Of a stretch of 64,000 bases of DNA, positions 8,802-16,833 are shown piece after piece. The position numbers and the translations under genes were made by a program. The notes beneath the pieces are model-generated. The model was not told the DNA's origin and did no database searches. It saw only the letters and a program-made list of their open reading frames with translations. Source of the stretch: an uncultured Caryophanales bacterium (GTDB lineage: Bacteria; Bacillota_I; Bacilli_A; RF39; UBA660); contig CAMOVZ010000006.1 of NCBI GenBank assembly GCA_946628045.1, forward strand, positions 1-64,000, written 5' to 3'. The number at the start of each line of letters is the position of its first letter. The first letter of the stretch is position 1.

Positions 8802-10970
8802 ATGAGTTCTTTGTCTATAGAAAAAAATGATCAAATAACAATTGAAGAAATTATTTCAAAAGCTCATGAATATATTGAAGATGAAGAACAAATTCGAGTA
8901 ATTGAAAGAGCATATGATTTTGCCAAATTAAAACATGAAGGACAATTTCGTAAGAGTGGAGAGCCATACATTTATCATCCGATGAATGTGGCTCTAATTC
9001 TTATCTCAATATATGCAGACTTTGAAACAATATCAGCAGGACTACTACATGATGTATTAGAAGATTGTGATTGTACTCCTGAAGAAATGGAAGAAGTTTT
9101 TGGTGCTAATATAACTAAATTAGTTAAAGGAGTAACAAAACTTTCTAAAATCAATTTCTCAACAGAAAATGAATATTTAATAGACTATTATAAAAAAATA
9201 ATAGTAGGTATGAGTGAAGATGTAAGAGTAATTATAATAAAATTAGCAGATAGACTTCACAATATGAGAACACTTTGGGCAATACCTCTAGATAGACAAA
9301 AAGTAAAAGCAAAAGAAGCTCTAGAAATATTAGCTCCTATTGCTCATCATTTAGGTATTCATAGAATTAAAAGTGAATTAGAAGATTTAGCTTTAAGATA
9401 TTTAAAACCTGATGTATTTTATGATATAGCAGAAAAATTAAATAAAACAAAACTTGAAAGAGATAGAGCAGTATATGATATGGAAAAGGAAGTAAGTTCC
9501 TTATTAGATGAATATCATATACCTCATGAAATGAAAGGTAGAGCTAAAAGTATATATAGTATATATAATAAACTTAATAAAGGTAAAAAATTTAGTGATA
9601 TATATGATTTGTTAGCATTAAGAATATTAGTTGATACTGAACAAGAATGTTACTTAGCCTTAGGATTAATTCATTCTAAGTTTAGACCACTTCCTAAGAG
9701 ATTTAAAGATTATGTTGCTATGCCAAAACCTAATATGTATCAATCTCTTCATACAACAGTTTTTGGTATAGATGGATATTTGTTTGAAATACAAATAAGA
9801 ACATATGAAATGGATGAGGTAGCTGAAAACGGTATAGCTTCTCACTGGGCTTATAAAGAAAATGGTGGAAGTAAGACTAAGGCAAATCTTCAAACAACAA
9901 CAGAACAAAAACTACAATTCTTTAAATCAATTATTGATTTAAGAAATGATAAAATGAGTAGTGAAGAATTTGTTAATAGTGTAAAAGATGAAGTATTAAA
10001 TAATAATATTTATTGTTTTACTCCTAAAGGTGATGTCATAGAATTACCTAAAGGAGCAACACCTTTGGACTTTGCATATAAAATACATACTAAAGTAGGA
10101 GAAACTACAGTAGGAGCTATTGTTAATAATAATATAGTTCCACTAAATTATGAATTAAAAGATAATGATATAGTAAAAATAAATACTAATAAAACATCTA
10201 CTCCTTCTAAAGAGTGGATAAATATGGTAAAAAGTACCGCTACACGTAATAAAATAAAAGCATTCTTTACTAAGAATGATAGAGAAATATATGTAGAACG
10301 TGGAAAATACTCTTTAGAAAAAGAATTAAGAAAAAGAAAGTTAGTATTTAGTGAATTTCTAACAGATGAAAATATAAAGAAAATTTGTGAAGCAATTAAA
10401 GTGGATAATTTAGAAGAAGTATATTTATCAATAGGTAATGGTAAACAAACAGTAAATGGAGTTATAAATATAATTGATAAGTATGAAGAAGTACCTGCAC
10501 CTAAAATAGTTAAAGTTGAAACTACTAAAACTAAAGATGCTGATATTATAGTAAGTGGTATAGACAAAGTAAAAGTAAATTTAGCATCATGTTGCTCACC
10601 AGTATATGGTGATGAAATAGTAGGATATATTACTAAAGGTAATGGTATTACAGTACATAGAATTAATTGCCATAACTTGGAAATGTTAGAAGATAGAACA
10701 GTAGAAGTTAAATGGAACGAGAAATCAAACAAAAGATATTTATCTTATTTACTAGTACATACAAATGATTCTGAAAATCATATGCTAGACTTAGTTCAAA
10801 CTATCTCAATGATGAATGTAAGTGTTGATGGAATTAAAATAATGGCTAAAGGTGAAAAATCTATTTATGAGATTGCATGTTTCACAACAGGATTAGAGCA
10901 ATTAGATAAATTAATCCTAACTCTTAATAAAAATAAATTTATTGAGAAAGTAGAAAGGGAAATAAGATGA
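8802..10970 (+). CDS. relA: Bifunctional (p)ppGpp synthetase/hydrolase RelA
   Basis: Makes and degrades the stringent-response alarmone. Domains in order: HD hydrolase (H59, H83-D84 in LLHDVLEDCD), synthetase (YSIYNKLNKGKKFSDIYDLL; RFKDYVAMPKPNMYQSLHT), TGS (TPKGDVIELPKGATPLDFAY), a zinc-finger-like segment with CC (LASCCSPVYGDE) and a C-terminal ACT domain. Both catalytic domains look intact, so it is a Rel-type enzyme; 722 residues is normal. ATG 8802 sits only 2 bases after GAGGGG, so the in-frame TTG at 8811 is a plausible true start. It overlaps dtd by 4 bases. Confidence 0.96.
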   Translation: MSSLSIEKNDQITIEEIISKAHEYIEDEEQIRVIERAYDFAKLKHEGQFRKSGEPYIYHPMNVALILISIYADFETISAGLLHDVLEDCDCTPEEMEEVFGANITKLVKGVTKLSKINFSTENEYLIDYYKKIIVGMSEDVRVIIIKLADRLHNMRTLWAIPLDRQKVKAKEALEILAPIAHHLGIHRIKSELEDLALRYLKPDVFYDIAEKLNKTKLERDRAVYDMEKEVSSLLDEYHIPHEMKGRAKSIYSIYNKLNKGKKFSDIYDLLALRILVDTEQECYLALGLIHSKFRPLPKRFKDYVAMPKPNMYQSLHTTVFGIDGYLFEIQIRTYEMDEVAENGIASHWAYKENGGSKTKANLQTTTEQKLQFFKSIIDLRNDKMSSEEFVNSVKDEVLNNNIYCFTPKGDVIELPKGATPLDFAYKIHTKVGETTVGAIVNNNIVPLNYELKDNDIVKINTNKTSTPSKEWINMVKSTATRNKIKAFFTKNDREIYVERGKYSLEKELRKRKLVFSEFLTDENIKKICEAIKVDNLEEVYLSIGNGKQTVNGVINIIDKYEEVPAPKIVKVETTKTKDADIIVSGIDKVKVNLASCCSPVYGDEIVGYITKGNGITVHRINCHNLEMLEDRTVEVKWNEKSNKRYLSYLLVHTNDSENHMLDLVQTISMMNVSVDGIKIMAKGEKSIYEIACFTTGLEQLDKLILTLNKNKFIEKVEREIR

Positions 10971-11401
10971 GAGTATTAGTACAAAGAAGCCTAGATTCTA
11001 GTGTTTCTATAGATTCTAAAACAGTAGGTAAGATAGATAAAGGTTTAGTATTACTAGTAGGATTTACTGATGGCGATAATATAGATAATATTAAATACTT
11101 AGTGAATAAAGTCATTAATTTAAGAATATTTGATGATGAAAATGGTGTAATGAATAAGTCTATATTAGAAGTAGGAGGAAGTATATTATCTATTTCACAA
11201 TTTACTTTATACGCTGATACATCTAAAGGAAATAGACCAAGTTATATTAAAGCCATGAAAGGTGAAGAATCAACTAAGTTATATGACTTATTTAATGAAG
11301 AATTAAGAAAATATGTTACTGTTGAAACAGGAGTATTCGGTGCGGATATGAAAGTTTCAATTAAAAATGATGGTCCTTGTACCATATTATTGGAGAGATG
11401 A
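10967..11401 (+). CDS. dtd: D-aminoacyl-tRNA deacylase
   Basis: Removes D-amino acids (and mischarged Gly) from tRNA. Family motifs are present: the N-terminal MRVLVQRS, the SQFTLYADTSKGNRPS block that supplies the SQxTL catalytic site, and the C-terminal NDGPCTILLE that matches the cross-subunit GP motif region. The length of 144 residues is standard. The ATGA overlap with relA indicates translational coupling, and relA-dtd is the usual Firmicutes order. Confidence 0.96.
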   Translation: MRVLVQRSLDSSVSIDSKTVGKIDKGLVLLVGFTDGDNIDNIKYLVNKVINLRIFDDENGVMNKSILEVGGSILSISQFTLYADTSKGNRPSYIKAMKGEESTKLYDLFNEELRKYVTVETGVFGADMKVSIKNDGPCTILLER

Positions 11402-11403
11402 TT

Positions 11404-12459
11404 ATGTTTAAAAATAAATTAAATTATAAAATAATTAATTTTGCAGCACTTATGTTATTACTTTATATAGGTGTTACAAATATTAGTATTTGGTGGAGTT
11501 TCTTTGTAAAATGTATTAGTATATTAGCTCCATTCATAGTAGGGTTTGCTTTTGCATATGCCTTAACACCTCTAGTAAGATTCTTAGATAAGAAAATGCC
11601 TAGATGGTTAGCATTATTAATTGTAATATTAGGATCAGTCTTAATAGTAGTAGGAATACTTGCTATTACACTTCCATTATTATATGATCAATTAAAATTA
11701 TTGATAAGAATGTTAGTAGAAGTATTTAATAATTTTAGTGATAAATTTGATATTAATATTGGTAACTTTGAAATACAAGTAACAGATTACTTAAATGAAA
11801 TATTAAAAAATATTGGTAGTATCACAAGTGCTACTACTATGGATATATTAAATAAATCATTAGGTTTTATTGGTCAATTTATAGTAGGATTTGTAGGCTT
11901 TATTTATTTCTTAATGGATATGAATAAAATAAGAGATAGATTTAAAGTAATACTATTATCTATTAATAAAAGAAGTTTTAAATATATTAAATGTATGGAT
12001 GAAGAAATTACTAATTATTTAAAAGGATTAGGAATATTCATGGTAATTCAATTAGTTGAATATAGCTTATTATTCTTTATAATAGGCCATCCAAACTGGT
12101 TAATATTAGGAGTACTTGCATGTATTACTACAGTAATCCCATATTTTGGAGGTTTAATAACAAATATTATAGCAATAATCCTAGCTAGTGTAGTATCACC
12201 TGCACTTGTAATTGCAACTACAATAATATGTTTAATATTCCCACAATTAGATGGATATGTAATAAGTCCTAAAGTATATGGTAAAACAAATAATGTTAAT
12301 CCATTAATTACTATTATGGCAGTATCTATTGGTGGAACAGTAGCTGGTGTAGCAGGAATTATAGTAGCATTACCAATTTATCTATTATTAAGAGAAACAT
12401 ATCAATTCTTCAAAAAAGATATTTTAAAAGGAATAGATGCAGTAAAAGAGACAATTTAG
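11404..12459 (+). CDS. AI-2E family transporter (permease)
   Basis: Polytopic membrane protein of the AI-2E/TqsA/PerM superfamily; members export small molecules or ions, and the substrate cannot be told here. Hydrophobic segments cluster at residues about 15-90 and 145-330. The GxxxPYFGG-like segment (TTVIPYFGGLITN) and the PQLDGYVISPKVYGK block near residue 275 are typical of the family. The start is ATG 11404, 6 bases after GGAGAG; ATG 11398 is too close to that site. It lies directly after dtd and closes the relA operon with a terminator. Confidence 0.88.
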   Translation: MFKNKLNYKIINFAALMLLLYIGVTNISIWWSFFVKCISILAPFIVGFAFAYALTPLVRFLDKKMPRWLALLIVILGSVLIVVGILAITLPLLYDQLKLLIRMLVEVFNNFSDKFDINIGNFEIQVTDYLNEILKNIGSITSATTMDILNKSLGFIGQFIVGFVGFIYFLMDMNKIRDRFKVILLSINKRSFKYIKCMDEEITNYLKGLGIFMVIQLVEYSLLFFIIGHPNWLILGVLACITTVIPYFGGLITNIIAIILASVVSPALVIATTIICLIFPQLDGYVISPKVYGKTNNVNPLITIMAVSIGGTVAGVAGIIVALPIYLLLRETYQFFKKDILKGIDAVKETI

Positions 12460-12467
12460 TCTCTTTT
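12444..12467 (+). terminator. Rho-independent terminator closing the relA operon
   Basis: AAAAGAGAC / GTCTCTTTT (9 bp, 6-base loop) spans the stop codon of the permease gene and ends in T residues. Confidence 0.85.
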
Positions 12468-12469
12468 TA

Positions 12470-12497
12470 TTGTGTTTAATAATTAATTTGCTATAAT
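12470..12497 (+). promoter_or_regulatory. Promoter of the zinc peptidase gene
   Basis: TTGTGT (12470-12475), a 16-base spacer and TATAAT (12492-12497), 20 bases before the ATG. Confidence 0.6.
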
Positions 12498-12516
12498 AAA
12501 ATTAGGTGGGGAAATT

Positions 12517-13668
12517 ATGATAAAGACGGAAAATCCTAAAAAATTATATGAGAAATTAGAATTAGCAAAAAGACAATTAAAAAATGCTAAATCTAGAGAA
12601 GAAATAATGGCTATATCTAATTATATATATTTATTAAATGATTCAATTGGCCTAGTTTCTCCCACTATAGAATCTATTACTAATAAAATTGATTATTTAG
12701 ATGGAAAAACAAATGAAAAAATGGATAAAAAATATTTTACTCATGAAGGTAAAATGATAAGAAATTATTTATCTCAAAAAGAATTTCATGAGAATTTTTT
12801 TGAAAGATTATATAAAAAGACAAGTCATTTAATAAGTTCAGTAGAAGATGATGAATACTCAGGAATAACTACACTGACAGAAGAAGAGTACTATAATATA
12901 TTCTTTGAATTTATGAATAAATTAGGTTTAGCTAAATATTTTGATAAATACGTAAAAGGTAAAAGAATATATAAGACTAAAGATAGTTACGAAAATACTC
13001 TAGGGTTTACATTGTTTAATCCACTTACTAAAGATTCTGATATATTTATAGGAGATTTAGAGTATGATATATTCTCAATGTTTACTCTAGCTCATGAGTT
13101 TGGTCATATTTATGACTTAAATAACTTTGATGAAGATATAGAAACTTATAATGAATATTTCTACCAGTCATTTAATGGAGAAACAATATCTAAAACGTTT
13201 GAAAGATTATTTGTAGACTTCTTAATAGAAAATAATATATTAGTAGATGAAGCAAAAGACCAAATGTTTGATATGATTAATTATAATTATGAATATATCT
13301 TATCGTCATATATATTATCGTTAATTCCAGATATATTATTAATAGATAATTCATATTTAGAATTATCTCCTACTAGAATATATAAATTAGTAGAAAAATA
13401 TTTTAATAAGAAAAAATATGTTAGAAAATTTCTTAATAAATGTTGTGACTTAGAATTAAAAGAAACATATACTTATTCTTATGGAGATGTTTATTCGTTA
13501 TTCTTAAAAGATAGAATAAAACAAGATGATTATAATTTAGATTCATTAAAAGAATTTTTTGAATTTAGAAGTAAAATATTTGATCCTAGTATGTTAGATA
13601 GACTAAATATTAATACTAAGTCATATGTAAAGTTATATAAAAAAGATATTGAGTTATTAAGAAAATAA
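12517..13668 (+). CDS. Putative zinc metallopeptidase, M3-like (oligoendopeptidase F-related)
   Basis: Probable cytosolic gluzincin-type peptidase. The zinc-binding HExxH is HEFGH at residues 193-197 inside AHEFGHIYDL. It is followed about 25 residues later by GETISKTFERLF (E222, E228), which resembles the third-ligand helix of M3 peptidases. Upstream, a FTLFNPLTKDSDIFIG segment fits the substrate-side strand seen in that clan. At 383 residues it is much shorter than OligoF (about 600), so it is a compact or divergent member. No signal peptide is seen. The GGTGGGG ribosome site supports the start. The natural substrate is unknown. Confidence 0.72.
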   Translation: MIKTENPKKLYEKLELAKRQLKNAKSREEIMAISNYIYLLNDSIGLVSPTIESITNKIDYLDGKTNEKMDKKYFTHEGKMIRNYLSQKEFHENFFERLYKKTSHLISSVEDDEYSGITTLTEEEYYNIFFEFMNKLGLAKYFDKYVKGKRIYKTKDSYENTLGFTLFNPLTKDSDIFIGDLEYDIFSMFTLAHEFGHIYDLNNFDEDIETYNEYFYQSFNGETISKTFERLFVDFLIENNILVDEAKDQMFDMINYNYEYILSSYILSLIPDILLIDNSYLELSPTRIYKLVEKYFNKKKYVRKFLNKCCDLELKETYTYSYGDVYSLFLKDRIKQDDYNLDSLKEFFEFRSKIFDPSMLDRLNINTKSYVKLYKKDIELLRK

Positions 13669-13677
13669 GTTTATAAT
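13649..13677 (+). promoter_or_regulatory. Promoter of the hisS-aspS T-box leader
   Basis: TTGAGT (13649-13654), a 17-base spacer and TATAAT (13672-13677). It starts inside the end of the peptidase gene and would initiate transcription just before the T-box stem I. Confidence 0.7.
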
Positions 13678-13683
13678 ATAGAT

Positions 13684-13864
13684 AACTTCTTGGGAAAGAG
13701 TAATTTTAAATTATTTTTAAGAGAGAGTATGGTTGGTGTAAATACTTATATGATTAAAATGAAGACATCCCACAAAAAAGAATTCGGGTAACTACGTTAT
13801 AAGTATAATGAGTAAAAATAAGGTGGCACCACGCGGAAGCGTCCTTTGTAGTGCTACCTTTTTA
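13684..13864 (+). promoter_or_regulatory. T-box riboswitch leader of hisS-aspS, with overlapping Asp/His specifier
   Basis: tRNA-sensing leader. The T-box sequence AAGGTGGCACCACGCGG lies at 13820-13836. The terminator pairs AGGTGGCACCAC (13821-13832) with GTAGTGCTACCT and ends in a T-run at 13859-13863. Stem I shows the distal GGTTGGTG element and an AGAGTA S-turn strand. The specifier strand reads GAA-GACAT-CCCA: GAC (Asp, 13764-13766) sits directly after GAA, and CAT (His, 13766-13768) overlaps it by one base. TGGGA/TCCCA closes the loop. Uncharged tRNA should promote read-through into hisS and aspS. Confidence 0.93.
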
Positions 13865-13884
13865 TATTTTTAAGGAGGTATATT

Positions 13885-15435
13885 ATGATACAAAGACAAA
13901 AAGGTTGTAATGATATTTATGGAAGAGAAGCAAAGGTTTGGAAATACGTTGATACTGTAATTGATGCTTTAATGGAAAAGTATAATTATAATTATATTCG
14001 TACTCCAATATTTGAAGCTACAGAATTATTCCATAGAGGAGTAGGAGAAACTACAGATATCGTTACTAAAGAAAGCTATGATTTTGAAGATAAAGGAGGA
14101 AGAAAAATAACACTTCGTCCTGAAGGAACTGCTGGAGTAGTACGTTCATTTATAGAAAATAAAATGTATGGAGATCCTAACCAACCAGTAAAAGTATACT
14201 ATAATGGAACAATGTATCGTTATGAGCGTCCTCAATCAGGAAGAGATAGAGAATTAACTCAATTTGGTATGGAAATATTAGGTAGTGATGATCCACTAAC
14301 AGATGCAGAAATAATTTCTGCTGCAGTAAATCTATATAAAATGTTAGGCTTAAAAGAAATAAAAGTTAATTTAAATACTTTAGGAGATACTGAGTCAAGA
14401 AATAAATATAGAGAAGCTTTAATAGAATACTTTAAGCCACACATAAAAGATTTCTGTGAAGACTGTAATGAAAGACTTGAAAAAAATCCTTTAAGAATCT
14501 TAGATTGTAAAGTAGATAAAGATAATGAAGTATTAAAGAAAGCTCCTAAGACATTAGATTATTTAAATGAAGAGAGTAGAGATAGATTCGAAAAAGTTCA
14601 AGAATACTTAGATATAATGCAAATTAATTATGAAATCAATCCTAATATAGTTAGAGGATTAGATTATTATAATCACACAGTATTTGAAATAGAAGCCAAA
14701 GTAGAAGGATTTGGTTCTAATAACGTAATAGGTGCAGGTGGAAGATATAACGGTTTAGTAAATCAATTAGATGGACCAGAAACACCATGTGTAGGATTTG
14801 CTTCAGGTATTGGTAGAATTGTAATGGCTTTAGAACTTGAAAAAGTAAAATTGCCAATAGTAGAAGATATAGATTTATTCATTATGTATGTAAATGAAGA
14901 AGAAAAGAAATATGCAGCATATTTAACACAAGAATTAAGATTAGCTGGATTTATTGTTGAAACAGAGTATACTGGTCGTGGATTAAAAGGTCAATTCAAA
15001 CAAGCAGATAGATTAAATGCTAAATTTACTTGTGTATTAAATAGTGAAGATTTAAATAATAATGAAGTTAAAATTAAAAATAATAAAACAAAAGAAGAAG
15101 AAATAATATCACTTGATGTATTAATTTATTACTTAGATGAAATGATTAATGCAGGTAGTGAAGATGAATGTGATTGTGGTTGTGAACATGATCATTGTCA
15201 TTGCGATGAAGATTGTGACTGTGGATGTAGAGAAGGTAAAGAATGCACTTGCGGTTGTGATGAAGATTGTGACTGTGGATGTAGAGAAGGTAAAGAATGC
15301 ACTTGCGGTTGTGATGAAAATTGTGACTGTGGATGTGGGGAAGGAAAAGAATGCACTTGCGGTGGAGAATGTCACTGTAATGAAGGAAAAGAATGCACTT
15401 GTGGTGAAGATTGTCACTGTCATGAAGGGAAGTAA
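13885..15435 (+). CDS. hisS: Histidyl-tRNA synthetase with a cysteine-rich repeat tail
   Basis: Class II synthetase that charges tRNA-His. Residues 1-422 are a complete HisRS: N-terminal QKGCNDIYGREA, motif 2 region (YRYERPQSGRDRELTQFG), the histidine-binding GLDYYNHTVFE segment and motif 3 (GFASGIGRIVMALE), then an anticodon-binding domain. From residue 424 to 516 an extra tail of about 93 residues follows, acidic and holding 28 cysteines. It is built from an 18-residue repeat (DEDCDCGCREGKECTCGC) in three tandem copies plus partial copies with CHC motifs. The tail is in frame and ends just before aspS. Its role is unknown; metal binding is an inference. An AAGGAGG site supports the start. 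Confidence 0.95.
   Translation: MIQRQKGCNDIYGREAKVWKYVDTVIDALMEKYNYNYIRTPIFEATELFHRGVGETTDIVTKESYDFEDKGGRKITLRPEGTAGVVRSFIENKMYGDPNQPVKVYYNGTMYRYERPQSGRDRELTQFGMEILGSDDPLTDAEIISAAVNLYKMLGLKEIKVNLNTLGDTESRNKYREALIEYFKPHIKDFCEDCNERLEKNPLRILDCKVDKDNEVLKKAPKTLDYLNEESRDRFEKVQEYLDIMQINYEINPNIVRGLDYYNHTVFEIEAKVEGFGSNNVIGAGGRYNGLVNQLDGPETPCVGFASGIGRIVMALELEKVKLPIVEDIDLFIMYVNEEEKKYAAYLTQELRLAGFIVETEYTGRGLKGQFKQADRLNAKFTCVLNSEDLNNNEVKIKNNKTKEEEIISLDVLIYYLDEMINAGSEDECDCGCEHDHCHCDEDCDCGCREGKECTCGCDEDCDCGCREGKECTCGCDENCDCGCGEGKECTCGGECHCNEGKECTCGEDCHCHEGK
15205..15366 (+). repeat. 54-bp tandem repeat in the hisS tail
   Basis: Three consecutive 54-base units at 15205-15258, 15259-15312 and 15313-15366. 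The first two are identical and the third has a few changes. Degenerate partial units continue to about 15420. They encode the 18-residue cysteine-rich repeat, and the unit length keeps the reading frame, so copy number can vary without breaking hisS. Confidence 0.95.
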
Positions 15436-15439
15436 TAAA

Positions 15440-16753
15440 ATGAAAATAAATGTTAATGAATTAAATGAACATATTGGAGAAGAAATAGTATTTCAAGGAT
15501 TTATTGATGCTATTAGAGATAAAAAATGGGTAATGTTTGTAATACTTAGAGATGCTACTGGAAAAGTTCAAATGACAATAGAAAAGAGTGAAGAAGCAAA
15601 TGCTTCATTACTTGAAATAATGTCTAATACTAAAGTAGAATCTACTATTAAAGTAAAAGCTAAAGTTGTAGAAAACGAAGCTGTTAAATTAGGAGGAATT
15701 GAATTAATTCCAACTAATATTGAAATAACTAGTAAAGCAGAAGATTTACCATTTGATTTTAATAACTTAGATGGCGTTAATATTGATACTAGAATGGATT
15801 ACAAGTGGATTGATATGAGAAATCCAAGAAATACTTTAATTAGACAAGTAGAGTCATGCCTAACTGAAGCTATGAGAGAATATCTTTATAAAAATAACTT
15901 TACAGAAATACATTCACCTAAACTTATAGGTGCAGCATCTGAATCAGGTTCTGATGTCTTCGAAGTTAAGTATTTTGATAGAAAAGCTTATCTTGCTCAA
16001 TCACCACAATTTTATAAACAAATGGCTTTAGCTGGTGGACTTGATAGAGTATTTGAAGTAGGACCAGTATTCCGTGCAGAAAACTCAAATACAAACCGTC
16101 ATGCTACAGAATTTACTGGCTTTGACTTAGAGTTTGCATATATTGATTCATATGAAGATGTAATGAGTCTAGAAGAAGATTTACTTATTGCAGGTCTATC
16201 TAAAGTAAAAGAAAAATATGGTGATAAAATATTAGAAGTATTTGGTAAAGAAGTGATAGTTCCAACTAAACCATTTCCAAGAATTAAATTAAAAGATTTA
16301 TATGAAAAACTACATGAGAAATATGGATTTGATATTCCTAAAGAAGATGTAGGAGATATGAATGCTGAAGCAGAAAAATTAACATATAGACTAGCACAAG
16401 AAGAATATAATTCAGAGTTTATGTTTATAGTTGATTATGCAGCTACAAAAAGACCTTTCTATCATATGAGGGATGAGAATGGTCGCTTACAAGGATATGA
16501 TCTTATTTGGAGAGGTACTGAAATCACAAGTGGTGCCCAACGTGAACACAGATACGAAGAGTTATGTAAAAACGCTAAAGAAAAAGGACTAGGAAAAGAC
16601 GTTGAATTCTATCTTCAATTCTTTAAGTATGGTTGTCCTCCACATGGTGGATTTGGAATTGGTCTAGATAGAATGGTTATGTTATTATTAGGATTATCAG
16701 GAATAAAAGAAACTCAATTCTTATTCCGTGGTCCTAATAGATTAAATCCGTAA
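15440..16753 (+). CDS. aspS: Aspartyl-tRNA synthetase, archaeal/eukaryotic type
   Basis: Charges tRNA-Asp. At 437 residues it lacks the GAD insertion that makes the common bacterial enzyme about 590 residues long. It shows archaeal-type signatures: GAASESGSDVFEVKYF, YLAQSPQFYKQM, the motif 2 VFRAENSNTNRHATEFTGFD and a C-terminal motif 3 (GFGIGLDRMVMLLLG). Such enzymes are often non-discriminating and also make Asp-tRNA-Asn for GatCAB; which type this is cannot be settled by eye. The ATG at 15440 starts 5 bases after the hisS stop; the longer frame upstream is an artefact of the cysteine-rich repeats. Confidence 0.93.
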   Translation: MKINVNELNEHIGEEIVFQGFIDAIRDKKWVMFVILRDATGKVQMTIEKSEEANASLLEIMSNTKVESTIKVKAKVVENEAVKLGGIELIPTNIEITSKAEDLPFDFNNLDGVNIDTRMDYKWIDMRNPRNTLIRQVESCLTEAMREYLYKNNFTEIHSPKLIGAASESGSDVFEVKYFDRKAYLAQSPQFYKQMALAGGLDRVFEVGPVFRAENSNTNRHATEFTGFDLEFAYIDSYEDVMSLEEDLLIAGLSKVKEKYGDKILEVFGKEVIVPTKPFPRIKLKDLYEKLHEKYGFDIPKEDVGDMNAEAEKLTYRLAQEEYNSEFMFIVDYAATKRPFYHMRDENGRLQGYDLIWRGTEITSGAQREHRYEELCKNAKEKGLGKDVEFYLQFFKYGCPPHGGFGIGLDRMVMLLLGLSGIKETQFLFRGPNRLNP

Positions 16754-16765
16754 AGTATTGTAAAT

Positions 16766-16794
16766 AAAGTATAGGTTTAACCTATACTTTTTTA
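16766..16794 (+). terminator. Rho-independent terminator after aspS
   Basis: AAAGTATAGG / CCTATACTTT (10 bp, 5-base loop) followed by T residues. It ends the T-box operon. Confidence 0.9.
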
Positions 16795-16833
16795 TTTTCA
16801 TGATATACTATAATTAGTATAGTAGGTGATTCC

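Noticed and set aside
15149..15439. Open frame running through the hisS tail into aspS, apparently extending AspRS by 97 residues
   Set aside because: It is the +1 reading of the TGT/GGT-rich cysteine repeats, which lack stops in that frame. The aspS ATG at 15440 is right after the hisS stop and starts at the family's N-terminus.
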